This document shows positions 8,570 through 16,874 of a stretch of DNA of 64,000 nt, in pieces. How positions within the stretch are numbered: position 1 is the first letter of the stretch; every line of letters starts with the position of its first letter. Made by a program: the position numbers and the translations under genes. Origin of the DNA: Burkholderiaceae bacterium (GTDB taxonomy: Bacteria; Pseudomonadota; Gammaproteobacteria; Burkholderiales; Burkholderiaceae_D); the NCBI GenBank assembly GCA_019745005.1, contig JAIETO010000169.1:1-64000 (forward strand), read 5' to 3'. The notes beneath the pieces were generated by a model. It made no database searches, was not told the origin of the DNA, and saw only the letters and a list, made by a program, of their open reading frames with translations.

Positions 8570-9412
8570 CTAAGCACCACGCTTAGCAATTGCTGGCTTT
8601 TGCGAAGCTGCAAGGCGATAAGCCTGTGGTTCCATGCCCACTGTTAGGTTAAATATTTTGATGAAATCAGATTGATCATGATAACCACACGCCACGCCTA
8701 TCGCATCGAGATTTTTTGTGGTGTCAGCGAGCAATGACAAGGCTGCGTCCATACGCAATTTAAGGAGCATTTGACGAATGGTAATCGTGAAAATGCTCTG
8801 AAAACTCGCCTCAACCTGCTGAATTGAGAGGCCAGTCACATGGGCGAGATCCGCCATTTGTATGGTCTTTGTAAAGTGCGAATGCAAATGCCTCACGGCC
8901 GCAACAATGCCGTGATACATGGGATGACGTTGGTCGGGCAAAGGCAAATCGCGCGTTACGCATGCTAAGCCAACGACCTGATGATCGGCGTCAAACAGGG
9001 GGATTTTTTTTGTTACGCACCAGTGATAATCACGCTCGGGATAACAGCGGTACTCGAGACCATCAGTGGACTCCAAACCGCTTTCCAATATTTGGCAATC
9101 TTGTTCCGCGAAAAATGTCGCTTCTGCACTTTTTAAAATGCACAGCTCTGCAGTGGTATGTCCCAGCACCGCTTGCTTGCTTTTAAAACCGTAACGGCGT
9201 AAAAAAGTTTGATTCGCGAGAACGAGACGACCTTGGCGATCTTTGGCGTAAAAAACCACATCAGGCAAGGCATCAAATAGGATTTCGCTGAAGGAATTTT
9301 TCGCAATTTCTTCAGCCAAAGCGGGATTGTCATGCAAATGATGATGGGTTTGGCTTACTTGCGACGGTGTGATGGTAATCAAAGGCATCTTCAAAGCATG
9401 TAATAATTTCAA
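8570..9412 (-). CDS. AraC-family regulator with N-terminal PAS domain
   Basis: A DNA-binding regulator. Residues about 35-150 form a PAS domain (LPDVVFYAKDRQGRLVLANQTFLRRYGF, then DADHQVVGLACVTRDL). Residues about 175-270 form the double helix-turn-helix of AraC proteins, with IQMADLAHVTGLSIQQVEASF as the first unit and LDAIGVACGYHDQSDFIKIF as the second. It sits between the epimerase and the aldehyde dehydrogenase, divergent from the latter, so control of these catabolic genes is likely. A PAS domain instead of a cupin arm suggests an aromatic or small metabolite ligand, but none can be named. Confidence 0.85.
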   Translation of the reverse strand: MKLLHALKMPLITITPSQVSQTHHHLHDNPALAEEIAKNSFSEILFDALPDVVFYAKDRQGRLVLANQTFLRRYGFKSKQAVLGHTTAELCILKSAEATFFAEQDCQILESGLESTDGLEYRCYPERDYHWCVTKKIPLFDADHQVVGLACVTRDLPLPDQRHPMYHGIVAAVRHLHSHFTKTIQMADLAHVTGLSIQQVEASFQSIFTITIRQMLLKLRMDAALSLLADTTKNLDAIGVACGYHDQSDFIKIFNLTVGMEPQAYRLAASQKPAIAKRGA

Positions 9413-9721
9413 TTGAGACGGGTTCTTTTATACTTGCTTATTCAAACAAGTTTTGTAAAAAAGTAAGATCAAATGTGGATTAGTTAATTATTTATTCAAG
9501 CTAAAATTTACAATTTCAATTGTATATTATAAAAATAACTAAATAGCCAAATTGTCACAATATTGCAATATTTAACAAAGCTTTTTTACAATACTTGTCG
9601 GCATGAAACTTCTCCATAAAAAGTTCAATCGCCGCGAAGCTTGTACTCGCCAGCGGCGTAAGAACGCAAAATTAAAGCGTTGCCCGTTCTGCTTCAGTAG
9701 CATTCAAAATGAAAGAAGATA
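9413..9721. promoter_or_regulatory. Divergent AT-rich promoter region of araC-type and aldehyde dehydrogenase genes
   Basis: This 309-bp gap separates two divergent genes and should hold both promoters. It is strongly AT-rich from 9420 to 9600. A perfect 14-bp palindrome, AATATTGCAATATT, lies at 9559-9572 and is a candidate operator. No gene or RNA is visible in it. Confidence 0.45.
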
Positions 9722-11146
9722 ATGAAACAACAAGCAAATCTTATTGGCGGCGAATGGAAAGCCAGCGACGTGAGTCGGGCGAATTTGAACCCATCTAACC
9801 CGCAAGAAATCATCGGTGAATTTGCCGACGCTGATGCAAGCCAGGTCGACCTTGCCGTGCAGGCTGCAAGGCAAGCTGCACCAGCTTGGGCGCGCGCGAC
9901 GCCGCAGCAACGCTTCGATGTGCTAGACACTATAGGCAGCGAAATTTTGGCGCGTAAAACGGAGTTAGGCACACTGCTCGCGCGTGAAGAAGGCAAAATC
10001 CTCGCGGAAGCCATCGGCGAAGTCAGTCGGGCCGGTATGATTTTTAAGTACTTTGCGGGAGAAGCGGTGCGCATTGGCGGCCTCGCCATTAGCTCCGTGC
10101 GAGCGCATATGGACGTTGTGGTATCGCGTGAGGCTGTTGGTGTGGTGGGGCTGATTACGCCTTGGAATTTCCCCATTGCTATCCCCGCCTGGAAAATTGC
10201 ACCCGCACTGGCTTGCGGCAATGCGGTTGTGTTCAAACCAGCCGAACTGACGCCTGCCAGCGCCTGGGCCTTGGCGGAAATTATTCATCGCTCGGGCTTG
10301 CCAGCGGGAGTGTTTAATCTGGTGATGGGCGATGGCATCGCAGGCAGGGCCTTGGTTGAACACCCATCGGTTGATGCGATTAGTTTTACCGGGTCAGCCG
10401 CAACCGGCAAACTAATCGCCCAGCACTGCGCGACACACATGAAAAAATTTCAGCTAGAAATGGGCGGCAAAAACCCCCTGCTCGTCCTCGATGATGCAGA
10501 TTTGCAGGTTGCCCTTGATTGCACTGTCAATGGGGCGTTTTACTCGACGGGTCAGCGTTGCACGGCATCGAGCCGAACCATCGTAACGGAAGGCATTTAC
10601 GCGCAATTTCGCGAAGCATTGATTGCCCGTACAGCGGCACTACAAGTCGGCGCCGCCTTAGACCCCAAAACGCAAATCGGTCCTGTGGTTGACGAACGTC
10701 AACTGTGCAAAAACCTTGACTACATCAACATCGGCACGACGGAAGGTGGTTCGCTGTTAGCGGGAGGAAAACGCTTAAGTGGTGACGGTTATTTTTTCAG
10801 CCCTGCGATCGTTGAAAACCACGATCCCTCGGCACGTTTAAACCAAGAAGAAATTTTCGGACCCATCACGACCTTGATTAAAGTCAAAGACTTTGAACAA
10901 GGCATGGTAGTTGCGAACTCGACTCCATTTGGCTTATCAGGCGGCATATGCACTACCTCGTTAAAGCATGCAAGCCAGTTCCGACGTGAAATGCAAGCGG
11001 GAATGGTCATGGTCAATGCCCCTACTGCGGGGGTTGATTATCATGTTCCCTTTGGTGGGAGCAAGGCTTCAAGCTTCGGCCCACGAGAGCAAGGCGGTAT
11101 GGCGATGGAGTTTTACACCAAAGTCAAAACGCACTATCTTGCTTAA
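9722..11146 (+). CDS. Aldehyde dehydrogenase, probable 2,5-dioxopentanoate (alpha-ketoglutarate semialdehyde) dehydrogenase
   Basis: An NAD(P)-dependent aldehyde dehydrogenase of 474 aa. The catalytic Cys lies in STGQRCTASS, the general-base Glu in QLEMGGKNP, the cofactor-binding FTGS in AISFTGSAATGK, and the Asn in TPWNFP. The closeness to a 4-hydroxyproline epimerase, and sequence features such as HVPFGGSKASSFGPREQG, suggest it oxidises alpha-ketoglutarate semialdehyde to 2-oxoglutarate, the last step of hydroxyproline degradation. Sugar-acid (arabinose, glucarate) pathways use the same enzyme. The start follows GAAAGAAGATA. It is transcribed away from the PAS-AraC gene. Confidence 0.82.
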   Translation: MKQQANLIGGEWKASDVSRANLNPSNPQEIIGEFADADASQVDLAVQAARQAAPAWARATPQQRFDVLDTIGSEILARKTELGTLLAREEGKILAEAIGEVSRAGMIFKYFAGEAVRIGGLAISSVRAHMDVVVSREAVGVVGLITPWNFPIAIPAWKIAPALACGNAVVFKPAELTPASAWALAEIIHRSGLPAGVFNLVMGDGIAGRALVEHPSVDAISFTGSAATGKLIAQHCATHMKKFQLEMGGKNPLLVLDDADLQVALDCTVNGAFYSTGQRCTASSRTIVTEGIYAQFREALIARTAALQVGAALDPKTQIGPVVDERQLCKNLDYINIGTTEGGSLLAGGKRLSGDGYFFSPAIVENHDPSARLNQEEIFGPITTLIKVKDFEQGMVVANSTPFGLSGGICTTSLKHASQFRREMQAGMVMVNAPTAGVDYHVPFGGSKASSFGPREQGGMAMEFYTKVKTHYLA

Positions 11147-11259
11147 CTTCTCAAACAAAGGCCGAGTGCATTAGACAAGCGCGAAACATCATTTCTAACG
11201 CACCAATTACTGCATGGATTACGCTACAAAAATGATGTTTTTCTCGATCCGCAAACTAA

Positions 11260-11359
11260 TTCCATTTCCAAATCAATTGTGTCTAGGAGACGAGCCGCAG
11301 ACAGTGCTGTAGCACGGCAAGGCGAAGGAAACAACGACACGATTGATTTAGAAATGAAA
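11260..11359 (+). mobile_element. Family B MITE, copy B1 (100 bp, TSD TAA)
   Basis: Imperfect 25-bp terminal inverted repeats begin TTCCATTTCCAAATCAATTG and end with the near-complement. The element is flanked by TAA at 11257-11259 and 11360-11362. The interior has the hairpin GTGCTGTAGCAC. Copies B2 (13082-13181, inverted) and B3 (32848-32947) are also exactly 100 bp. B1 lies between the convergent aldehyde dehydrogenase and M28 peptidase genes. Confidence 0.88.
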
Positions 11360-11386
11360 TAACTCGCGATGTCATTGTTGCTTAGC

Positions 11387-13021
11387 TCATCGTTTAATGA
11401 GGCCGAATGCCTGTCCTTTTCCCCAAGTAGGCATTTCGCGCGTGTTCGCAATCTCCCAACCCAAATTGAGTGTAAATTGCGCCTGTTGCAGCATGCCTTT
11501 GAGATTCCAATTCGGGTCATAACGGTCGCGTACCGTGTGGTAATCGTTTTTGAATGCGCGCATTTGCTGCGCTGATTTTTTTTCCGTGCTGGCTTCATCC
11601 TCGACGTACTCAAAATGCCCATCGCCAGAAAAAACGGCAGAGCCAACATTAAAGGCTGGTACGCCAGCGCGGGCAAAATTGAAATGGTCGGCACGAAAGT
11701 ACGCACCACCTAAGTCTGGCACAGTAGGTGCAATCTTCAGCCCCATTTGCTTCGCTACTCGTTTTGCTGATGCCAACAAACTGCTGCGTTCGCTGCCCGC
11801 GACGCCCATATCACGCGTCTCGCCAACAAAATTCATGCTGTCCAAGTTGAGATCGGCAGCAGTCTTTGCTAATGGCCAAGGAGGGTCGTTCACATAAGCT
11901 TCACTTCCAAGTAGATACTGCTCCTCTGCGCAGGGCCAAAGAAAAATTTGCGTTCGTTTTGCTGGACGAGTAATTGCAGCTTGCGCCATCGCCAATAAAG
12001 CCGCACTGCCGGAAGCATTGTCAACAGCGCCGTTCCAAATTTGCTTCTCAGTTTCCGAGCCTGCACCTTGCATTTCAACTATGCCCAGATGATCCCAATG
12101 CGCGGAGTAAATCACTGCCTCCGTTTTCAATTTTGCATCCGTCCCAGGCACCATGCCAAGCACGTTAAATTGCGCAATTTTGCGCACCTGACTATGCAAT
12201 TCGGCATGCACAGAAATAGGTAACTCGCGCGCCACAAATTCTCGCGACTCGGCCAAGCCGCGCAGTTCGTCTAAGCTAACCCCTGCCGCCCGAAGTAATG
12301 CGCTTGCCTGATCTTCTTGCAGCCAACCTTCAATTGGGTTTCCACCTTTCTCTGAACTAAAACGCTCATGGCTGAAGCTCGTTCTTGGAACATTCCAACC
12401 ATAAGTGGCCGATGCATTTGTGTGAATTAACAAAATACCAGCGGCGCCTTGTCGTATTGCTTCTTCAAACTTGTAAGTCCAGCGTCCGTAATAGGTGAGC
12501 GATTTTCCTGCAAATCGATTTGGCTCCGCGATAGTTGGTTGTGGGTCGTTGACCATTGCAAGCAATATCTTGCCCTTCAAATTCATGCCTTTGAAATCGT
12601 CCCACTTCTCTTCTGGAGCACGTACGCCATAGCCAACGAACACCAAGGGTGCATCCAATACTAAATCAGTAGAGCCTGTGGAATTACCCACGACAATTTG
12701 CTCACCAAGTTGAGGGGAAATCGTTTGTCCCGCCACGGAAAAAGTGATCGTGCTATGCGATAAAAGTTGGCTGCCAACCAGATTTACTTTTTGCCGAAAA
12801 CTATTTCCTTTTACTGTTCGTAGCCCAAGGCTAGCAAGTTGCGACTCAAGGTACGCGACGCTGATGTCACCACCGCGCTGCCCCGTGCCGCGCCCTTCGA
12901 GCAAATCGTCTGCAAGGAAAGCGAGATGGGCGCGAAGGGGCGGCTCAAGAACTTTCGGTGCGGCTGCATTCGCGACGATGTTGGCAAATGCAAGCACTAG
13001 CGCGAGCAAAAATTTGGACAT
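11387..13021 (-). CDS. Secreted M28 family metallopeptidase
   Basis: A probable periplasmic or exported zinc aminopeptidase, 544 aa. A signal peptide (KFLLALVLAFANIVANAAA) is followed by an inserted PA-type domain (about residues 130-260) and the M28 catalytic domain. Di-zinc ligands are visible in order: YSAHWDHLG, GAVDNASGSAALL, CAEEQYLLGSEAY, LNLDSMNF, and RADHFNFA. The start is the ATG at 13021 rather than the in-frame TTG two codons upstream; GGAGAG lies before it. The gene is bracketed by inverted copies of the 100-bp B repeat (B1 and B2), which may be chance or a sign of mobilisation. Confidence 0.9.
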   Translation of the reverse strand: MSKFLLALVLAFANIVANAAAPKVLEPPLRAHLAFLADDLLEGRGTGQRGGDISVAYLESQLASLGLRTVKGNSFRQKVNLVGSQLLSHSTITFSVAGQTISPQLGEQIVVGNSTGSTDLVLDAPLVFVGYGVRAPEEKWDDFKGMNLKGKILLAMVNDPQPTIAEPNRFAGKSLTYYGRWTYKFEEAIRQGAAGILLIHTNASATYGWNVPRTSFSHERFSSEKGGNPIEGWLQEDQASALLRAAGVSLDELRGLAESREFVARELPISVHAELHSQVRKIAQFNVLGMVPGTDAKLKTEAVIYSAHWDHLGIVEMQGAGSETEKQIWNGAVDNASGSAALLAMAQAAITRPAKRTQIFLWPCAEEQYLLGSEAYVNDPPWPLAKTAADLNLDSMNFVGETRDMGVAGSERSSLLASAKRVAKQMGLKIAPTVPDLGGAYFRADHFNFARAGVPAFNVGSAVFSGDGHFEYVEDEASTEKKSAQQMRAFKNDYHTVRDRYDPNWNLKGMLQQAQFTLNLGWEIANTREMPTWGKGQAFGLIKR

Positions 13022-13081
13022 GGACAAGTTTCTCTCCTCGTATTTTTATCGGGTGATGGTTTTTTCGGCGTGCGCAATTTA

Positions 13082-13181
13082 TTCCATTCCTAAATCAATC
13101 GTGTCGTTGTTGCCTTCACCTTGCCGTGCTACAGCACTGTCTGCGGCTCGTCGCCTAGACACAATTGATTTGGAAAAGGAA
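13082..13181 (-). mobile_element. Family B MITE, copy B2 (100 bp, TSD TTA)
   Basis: An inverted copy of B1, flanked by TTA at 13079-13081 and 13182-13184. The right-hand TTA is, on the minus strand, the TAA stop codon of the small membrane protein gene ending at 13182, so the insertion left that reading frame intact. Confidence 0.88.
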
Positions 13182-13709
13182 TTACTGAAAATTTGCAGAC
13201 GAACGTGGCAAGCGCTTTACGTTTGGCAGCGCATTGTCGAGTAACCAATTTCTAAATCGTATTGTGCTGTGGCTGGCAAAACGCTGCTCAGTTCTGCGCG
13301 AAAGTACGTGCAACAAACCTGTCTCGCTAATGCCCTTTAATTTATAGCCCGGTATGACTCCACATTCGCCGCCCAGCAAACGAAGTTCTCGCTCACCCAG
13401 TTCCGGCTCGATCACGCGTTTGAGATCATTAATCGGCACCCAAATCGTCTCATCAACCAGAAAAAAACGAAGATGTACACCGTCAAAGGTGTAGTACCGC
13501 CCCTGCCATCGATGAAAAACCGACCAGCTTGCCCAATACTTGATCTTGGGGCCGATCTCATAGAGGTCATTTGCGAATAAAACGCCCCACACCACGGCGC
13601 TAAAGCACAAACCCAATGGGCCGTGATTCGGACTTACCATGGTTCCGACATTCCACGCGACGTACGTAAACCCTAGACTAAAAAAGAGCTTTGCAAAGAA
13701 GATGAGCAT
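13182..13709 (-). CDS. Hypothetical membrane protein, 175 aa
   Basis: I do not recognise the family. Two hydrophobic segments at the N-terminus (IFFAKLFFSLGFTYVAWNVG and LGLCFSAVVWGVLF) are followed by a soluble domain of about 120 residues rich in aromatic and charged residues (YYTFDGVHLRFFLVDETIWVPI), which could be a PH-like or YdbS-like beta fold. The ATG at 13709 was chosen because upstream codons overlap the preceding gene and read as unlikely protein. The gene lies just downstream of ylqF on the same strand with a 19-bp gap. Its stop codon coincides with the target site of repeat B2. Confidence 0.6.
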   Translation of the reverse strand: MLIFFAKLFFSLGFTYVAWNVGTMVSPNHGPLGLCFSAVVWGVLFANDLYEIGPKIKYWASWSVFHRWQGRYYTFDGVHLRFFLVDETIWVPINDLKRVIEPELGERELRLLGGECGVIPGYKLKGISETGLLHVLSRRTEQRFASHSTIRFRNWLLDNALPNVKRLPRSSANFQ

Positions 13710-13728
13710 ACTTATGAAAAATCTAGGC

Positions 13729-14673
13729 TTAGTTTGGATCGGCGCTGTCAGCTTCTTCCTCGTCGCGCATGCCCGTATCGACACTCTTCCCTTGCCCCAA
13801 CAGAACAGGCGGCACGTAAGTGGCAAGTAAATGCTCGCGACTCTGCGGTGTTTCAAGGCTCACGCGCCCCAAGGCCCCACTACGATAATCGAGCAATAAA
13901 GTGTGCGCGGCTTTCTCAAAATCCCACTCGCCGCCTTTCAGTTTATAAGCACGTTTTTTCGCCACACCTTCGATCACACTCACGGCATCAATACCTTCCG
14001 TCAGAATGCCGTAACGGGCGGTTAGAAATTGTGGATACCGCTGTAGCAGCAATTCGGCTAGGAAGGTCGCGACTTCCTCCTCAATGAGTGCATTCACGCC
14101 GATGGCGTGACTGGCCGCTAACATCAAACCGTCCGTTGGGTGCGCGATTTTCGGCCATAACATGCCAGGCGTATCCGTCAGGATCATATTCTTGCCCAAG
14201 TACAGCCGTTGCTGCACCTTGGTTACGGCAGGCTCATCGCCAACATTGGCAACACGCTTTTTCAATAGCGCATTCATCAGCGTTGATTTACCCACGTTGG
14301 GAATGCCCATAATCATCATGCGCAGCGGCTTGGTCGGCACACCGCGGTGCGGTGCCTGCTCTAACGCAAATGCAGGAATTTTGGCGACATCCGCCGGCTT
14401 CTTGCAACTCAAGGCAACGGCCTTGACGTTTTTTTGACTATTATAAAAATCTAACCATGCCTTGGTCGCATGGGGATCGGCCAAATCACTCTTGTTTAAA
14501 ATTTTCAAACACGGACGTTGGCGAAAATTGCGCAATTGCTCAACCATCGGATTACAGCTTGCTTGCGGAATGCGCGCATCTAAAACTTCGATCACCAAGT
14601 CGGTGTTTTCCATGGTTTCTGCCGCTTTTTTGCGGGCAGCGTTCATGTGGCCGGGGAACCATTGTATTGACAT
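13729..14673 (-). CDS. ylqF: Ribosome biogenesis GTPase YlqF/RbgA
   Basis: A circularly permuted GTPase that assists late assembly of the 50S subunit. The motif order G4-G5-G1-G3 is visible: NKSD (about residue 60) precedes the P-loop GIPNVGKST (about 122-130) and DTPG (about 168-171). The N-terminus IQWFPGHMNAARK and the 314-aa length are typical, as is the C-terminal RNA-binding extension. The gene starts an unlinked minus-strand pair with the downstream membrane protein. The 398-bp region upstream carries repeat E-2. Confidence 0.92.
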   Translation of the reverse strand: MSIQWFPGHMNAARKKAAETMENTDLVIEVLDARIPQASCNPMVEQLRNFRQRPCLKILNKSDLADPHATKAWLDFYNSQKNVKAVALSCKKPADVAKIPAFALEQAPHRGVPTKPLRMMIMGIPNVGKSTLMNALLKKRVANVGDEPAVTKVQQRLYLGKNMILTDTPGMLWPKIAHPTDGLMLAASHAIGVNALIEEEVATFLAELLLQRYPQFLTARYGILTEGIDAVSVIEGVAKKRAYKLKGGEWDFEKAAHTLLLDYRSGALGRVSLETPQSREHLLATYVPPVLLGQGKSVDTGMRDEEEADSADPN

Positions 14674-14796
14674 GCTTGTTCTTCTTTTATTTCGAAAGGA
14701 GTGGGCTATTTTACGGACTTGTGAAGCTTGTCAGATCATTTGTTTCCAATCGATTTCACAATAAACCACAATTTCTCTTGCCTAAGAAAAAAATAG

Positions 14797-14868
14797 TGGA
14801 GTATATTAAAATTCGCTAGATTTTCCGCTTATGCATATTGCCTCTTATAAAAATACACTAACGGGTAT
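14797..14868. repeat. Family E intergenic element, copy E-2
   Basis: The box ATACACTAACGGGTAT is at 14853-14868 and the partner box ends in TGGAGTAT at 14797-14804; counted with its full 16-bp box the element spans 14789-14868 (80 bp). It lies in the 398-bp gap 14674-15071 between the divergent ylqF and a hypothetical gene. Nothing else recognisable is seen in that AT-rich gap. Confidence 0.65.
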
Positions 14869-15071
14869 GTTGCAATTGAGAAAATAATGCAAACCGGAAA
14901 ATTAACTTCACCCGTAATTTTTATCAAAAAAATGAAACTACCCATTCGCGATGCTCGACGTCTGCCTAGGCAGCATTGAAAAGCGCTTCGATTTTTTTGT
15001 TTCGCTAATCAATGCAAGTCCTTTTTGTACGTGTATCGCAACGCGAAAATAAAAATAGATAGAAACATTCA

Positions 15072-15458
15072 ATGAAAATAATCGATATTTTTCGCACATG
15101 GTTAGGCATTCGCAAGCCAAGACAGTTGCTTCCCCCAGGAAAAAAACCCGTCGTGGGCAGCAACATCGTGAGAGAGCAAGCGCGGATACATCTCAAATAT
15201 CCAATCAGCAATGAACAATGGGCGCGCTTTTCGCAGCTAGGTTGGCGCGTAGTGGATATGCGCACCACGCGACGCCATTACAGAAAAGTCGATGACAGTG
15301 CCGTGCGCGCTTTGGTGAACACGCCCAACTTAATCGAATTCGATAAAGTGCACCACGTGATTGTGTCTGGCATTGAGCGGGAAATTCAAATCGAAGAACA
15401 AAGAAAAAAGCGCAAACGTCGCTCTAAACCCCGTTCGAAGCCGCCAGCTTCGCAATAG
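15072..15458 (+). CDS. Hypothetical protein with basic C-terminal tail, 128 aa
   Basis: The family is not recognised. It is soluble, without signal or membrane segment. A central region (ISNEQWARFSQLGWRVVDMR, about residues 45-65) looks folded, and the last 20 residues are a KKRKRRSKPRSKPP-type basic tail, as in some nucleic-acid or ribosome-associated proteins; this is only a suggestion. The coding sequence has base composition like the neighbours. It is convergent with mshN, whose stop is 31 bp away. Confidence 0.55.
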   Translation: MKIIDIFRTWLGIRKPRQLLPPGKKPVVGSNIVREQARIHLKYPISNEQWARFSQLGWRVVDMRTTRRHYRKVDDSAVRALVNTPNLIEFDKVHHVIVSGIEREIQIEEQRKKRKRRSKPRSKPPASQ

Positions 15459-15488
15459 CGCAAAGTGAAGGCGGCACACTTAGCAGCT

Positions 15489-16838
15489 TTAGCGCCGCAG
15501 TTCTCGTTCCAGCAGCGAAATTTTCTGTTCAACGAAAGCCACTAATTCAGCGCTCAAGCCTGTCGCCGATTTGGCGTGCACAAATGCATCTAGCGCCTCG
15601 CTGCGGCGGTTTTCTGCTTGCAAAGAAATCCCCATGCCCATCCACCACACGCCATTTTGTGGATTCTTTTTTGTGGCTCGGGCATACATCTCGGCGGCCT
15701 CTGCGTGGCGCGACTCACGCTGCAACAATGCCGCCAAAAATGCCCAATAATCCGGCCTTTCTGCTGCGGCTAGCAAGCTTTTTTGCAGCGTTTCAATTGC
15801 GCTCGTTTGTTGCTTTTTCTCGACTTGCAAACGGGCCAAGACCATCGCTAATCCAGGTTGGCTGATGTCATTTTGCAGCGATCTTTGCAGCCAAACCATT
15901 GCCTCATCATGCCGCTTGCTTTCTAAGAACAAAGCAATCAATAACTGAAATGCGGCCGTGTGTTGTGGGTCAGATTTTAAAGCTTGCTCTAGGCTCTGAA
16001 TCGCTTCCGCGATGCGCCCTTGCTGTTGGAATTGTGTCGCTTGCCTATATTCGCTCTCCGCTTTCTGTTGAGGCGTTGTTTCTTTGATTAATTTGGCTTG
16101 CGCATTGCTAATCAGGCTAGTCTGATTGGATTCACTGGACGTATTTTCCTTGTTTGCTTTACTCGCCTTTGTACCGGCGCTTGTTGTATTTACTTCGCTA
16201 GTCGTGGTCGGACTTGTCGGTGTGCTCGGCGATTTTTCAACTAATGTCGCTGCCTGATTTTTTTCATTTGCAGTTACACGATCAATCCTTGAAGCTTGGT
16301 CTGGCGTATTTTTTGCGCCTCGATCATGCTGTGCGTTTTCGCGCACCAAGCTCGACTCAATTTCTGTCCCAACGCGCTTGCTTTGGTCTTTTTCTGCGGC
16401 ACGCGTCCATCTTTCTGGATCAACAGCCGTCGATAGTTTTAGACCTAGGCTTAATGATTGCGCACTTGGTATTTCAGCTACGTCGATGGCGTTTGCTTCA
16501 CTGCTTTGCGCAACATCGGTTTTTGGCATATTGCTTGTCACGGCGGATGCGGCACTTGGCGCAACGACGGGAACGGGCGCATTTGTCGTTGATGCCGCCA
16601 CGCGCGCGCTATTTTCAGCTTTTTTCAACGTAGATTGATTCAACAAAGTCGAACCATTGCGCTGCTGCCAAAGCAAAATCCCGCCAATCACTAAGGCGAT
16701 TACTATCCCAATCGCGATTAACTTTTGTGAAGCCGAAGTGGTTTTATTTACTTGAATAGCCTGCGCCAAGGTGCCAGCGCTATGCGGCTCAGCACCGCGC
16801 TTATCCAAGTCTTGCAACATTTGATTGATGAGACTCAT
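15489..16838 (-). CDS. mshN: MSHA biogenesis protein MshN (TPR)
   Basis: The last gene of the MSHA pilus locus. The N-terminus SLINQMLQDLDKRGA is characteristic of MshN and related GspB/PilP-type partners. It is followed by one membrane helix (LIAIGIVIALVIGGILLW, about residues 40-57), a long Ser/Thr/Ala-rich linker (to about 245), and TPR repeats (AEYRQATQFQQQGRIAEAI, PQHTAAFQLLIALFLESKRH and following) to the end. It probably links the inner-membrane ATPase MshM to the secretin. Its start is 36 bp downstream of the mshM stop. Confidence 0.88.
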   Translation of the reverse strand: MSLINQMLQDLDKRGAEPHSAGTLAQAIQVNKTTSASQKLIAIGIVIALVIGGILLWQQRNGSTLLNQSTLKKAENSARVAASTTNAPVPVVAPSAASAVTSNMPKTDVAQSSEANAIDVAEIPSAQSLSLGLKLSTAVDPERWTRAAEKDQSKRVGTEIESSLVRENAQHDRGAKNTPDQASRIDRVTANEKNQAATLVEKSPSTPTSPTTTSEVNTTSAGTKASKANKENTSSESNQTSLISNAQAKLIKETTPQQKAESEYRQATQFQQQGRIAEAIQSLEQALKSDPQHTAAFQLLIALFLESKRHDEAMVWLQRSLQNDISQPGLAMVLARLQVEKKQQTSAIETLQKSLLAAAERPDYWAFLAALLQRESRHAEAAEMYARATKKNPQNGVWWMGMGISLQAENRRSEALDAFVHAKSATGLSAELVAFVEQKISLLERELRR

Positions 16839-16874
16839 TCTTATGGCAACCTATGTTTCTTATCCAATGCTCAG

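Noticed and set aside
11224-11709. Frame sharing a peptide with one at 12744-13244
   Set aside because: The shared part is encoded by inverted copies of repeat B and the rest lies antisense to the M28 peptidase.
11260-13181. M28 peptidase between inverted B repeats as a composite transposon
   Set aside because: Each B copy has its own 3-bp duplication (TAA and TTA), showing two independent insertions; no outer duplication common to the pair is seen.
14853-14868. Integron attC-like site, suggested by ACTAAC/GTTAGT in the E boxes
   Set aside because: The core-site patterns RYYYAAC and GTTRRRY are not met at paired positions, and no integrase or cassette array is present.
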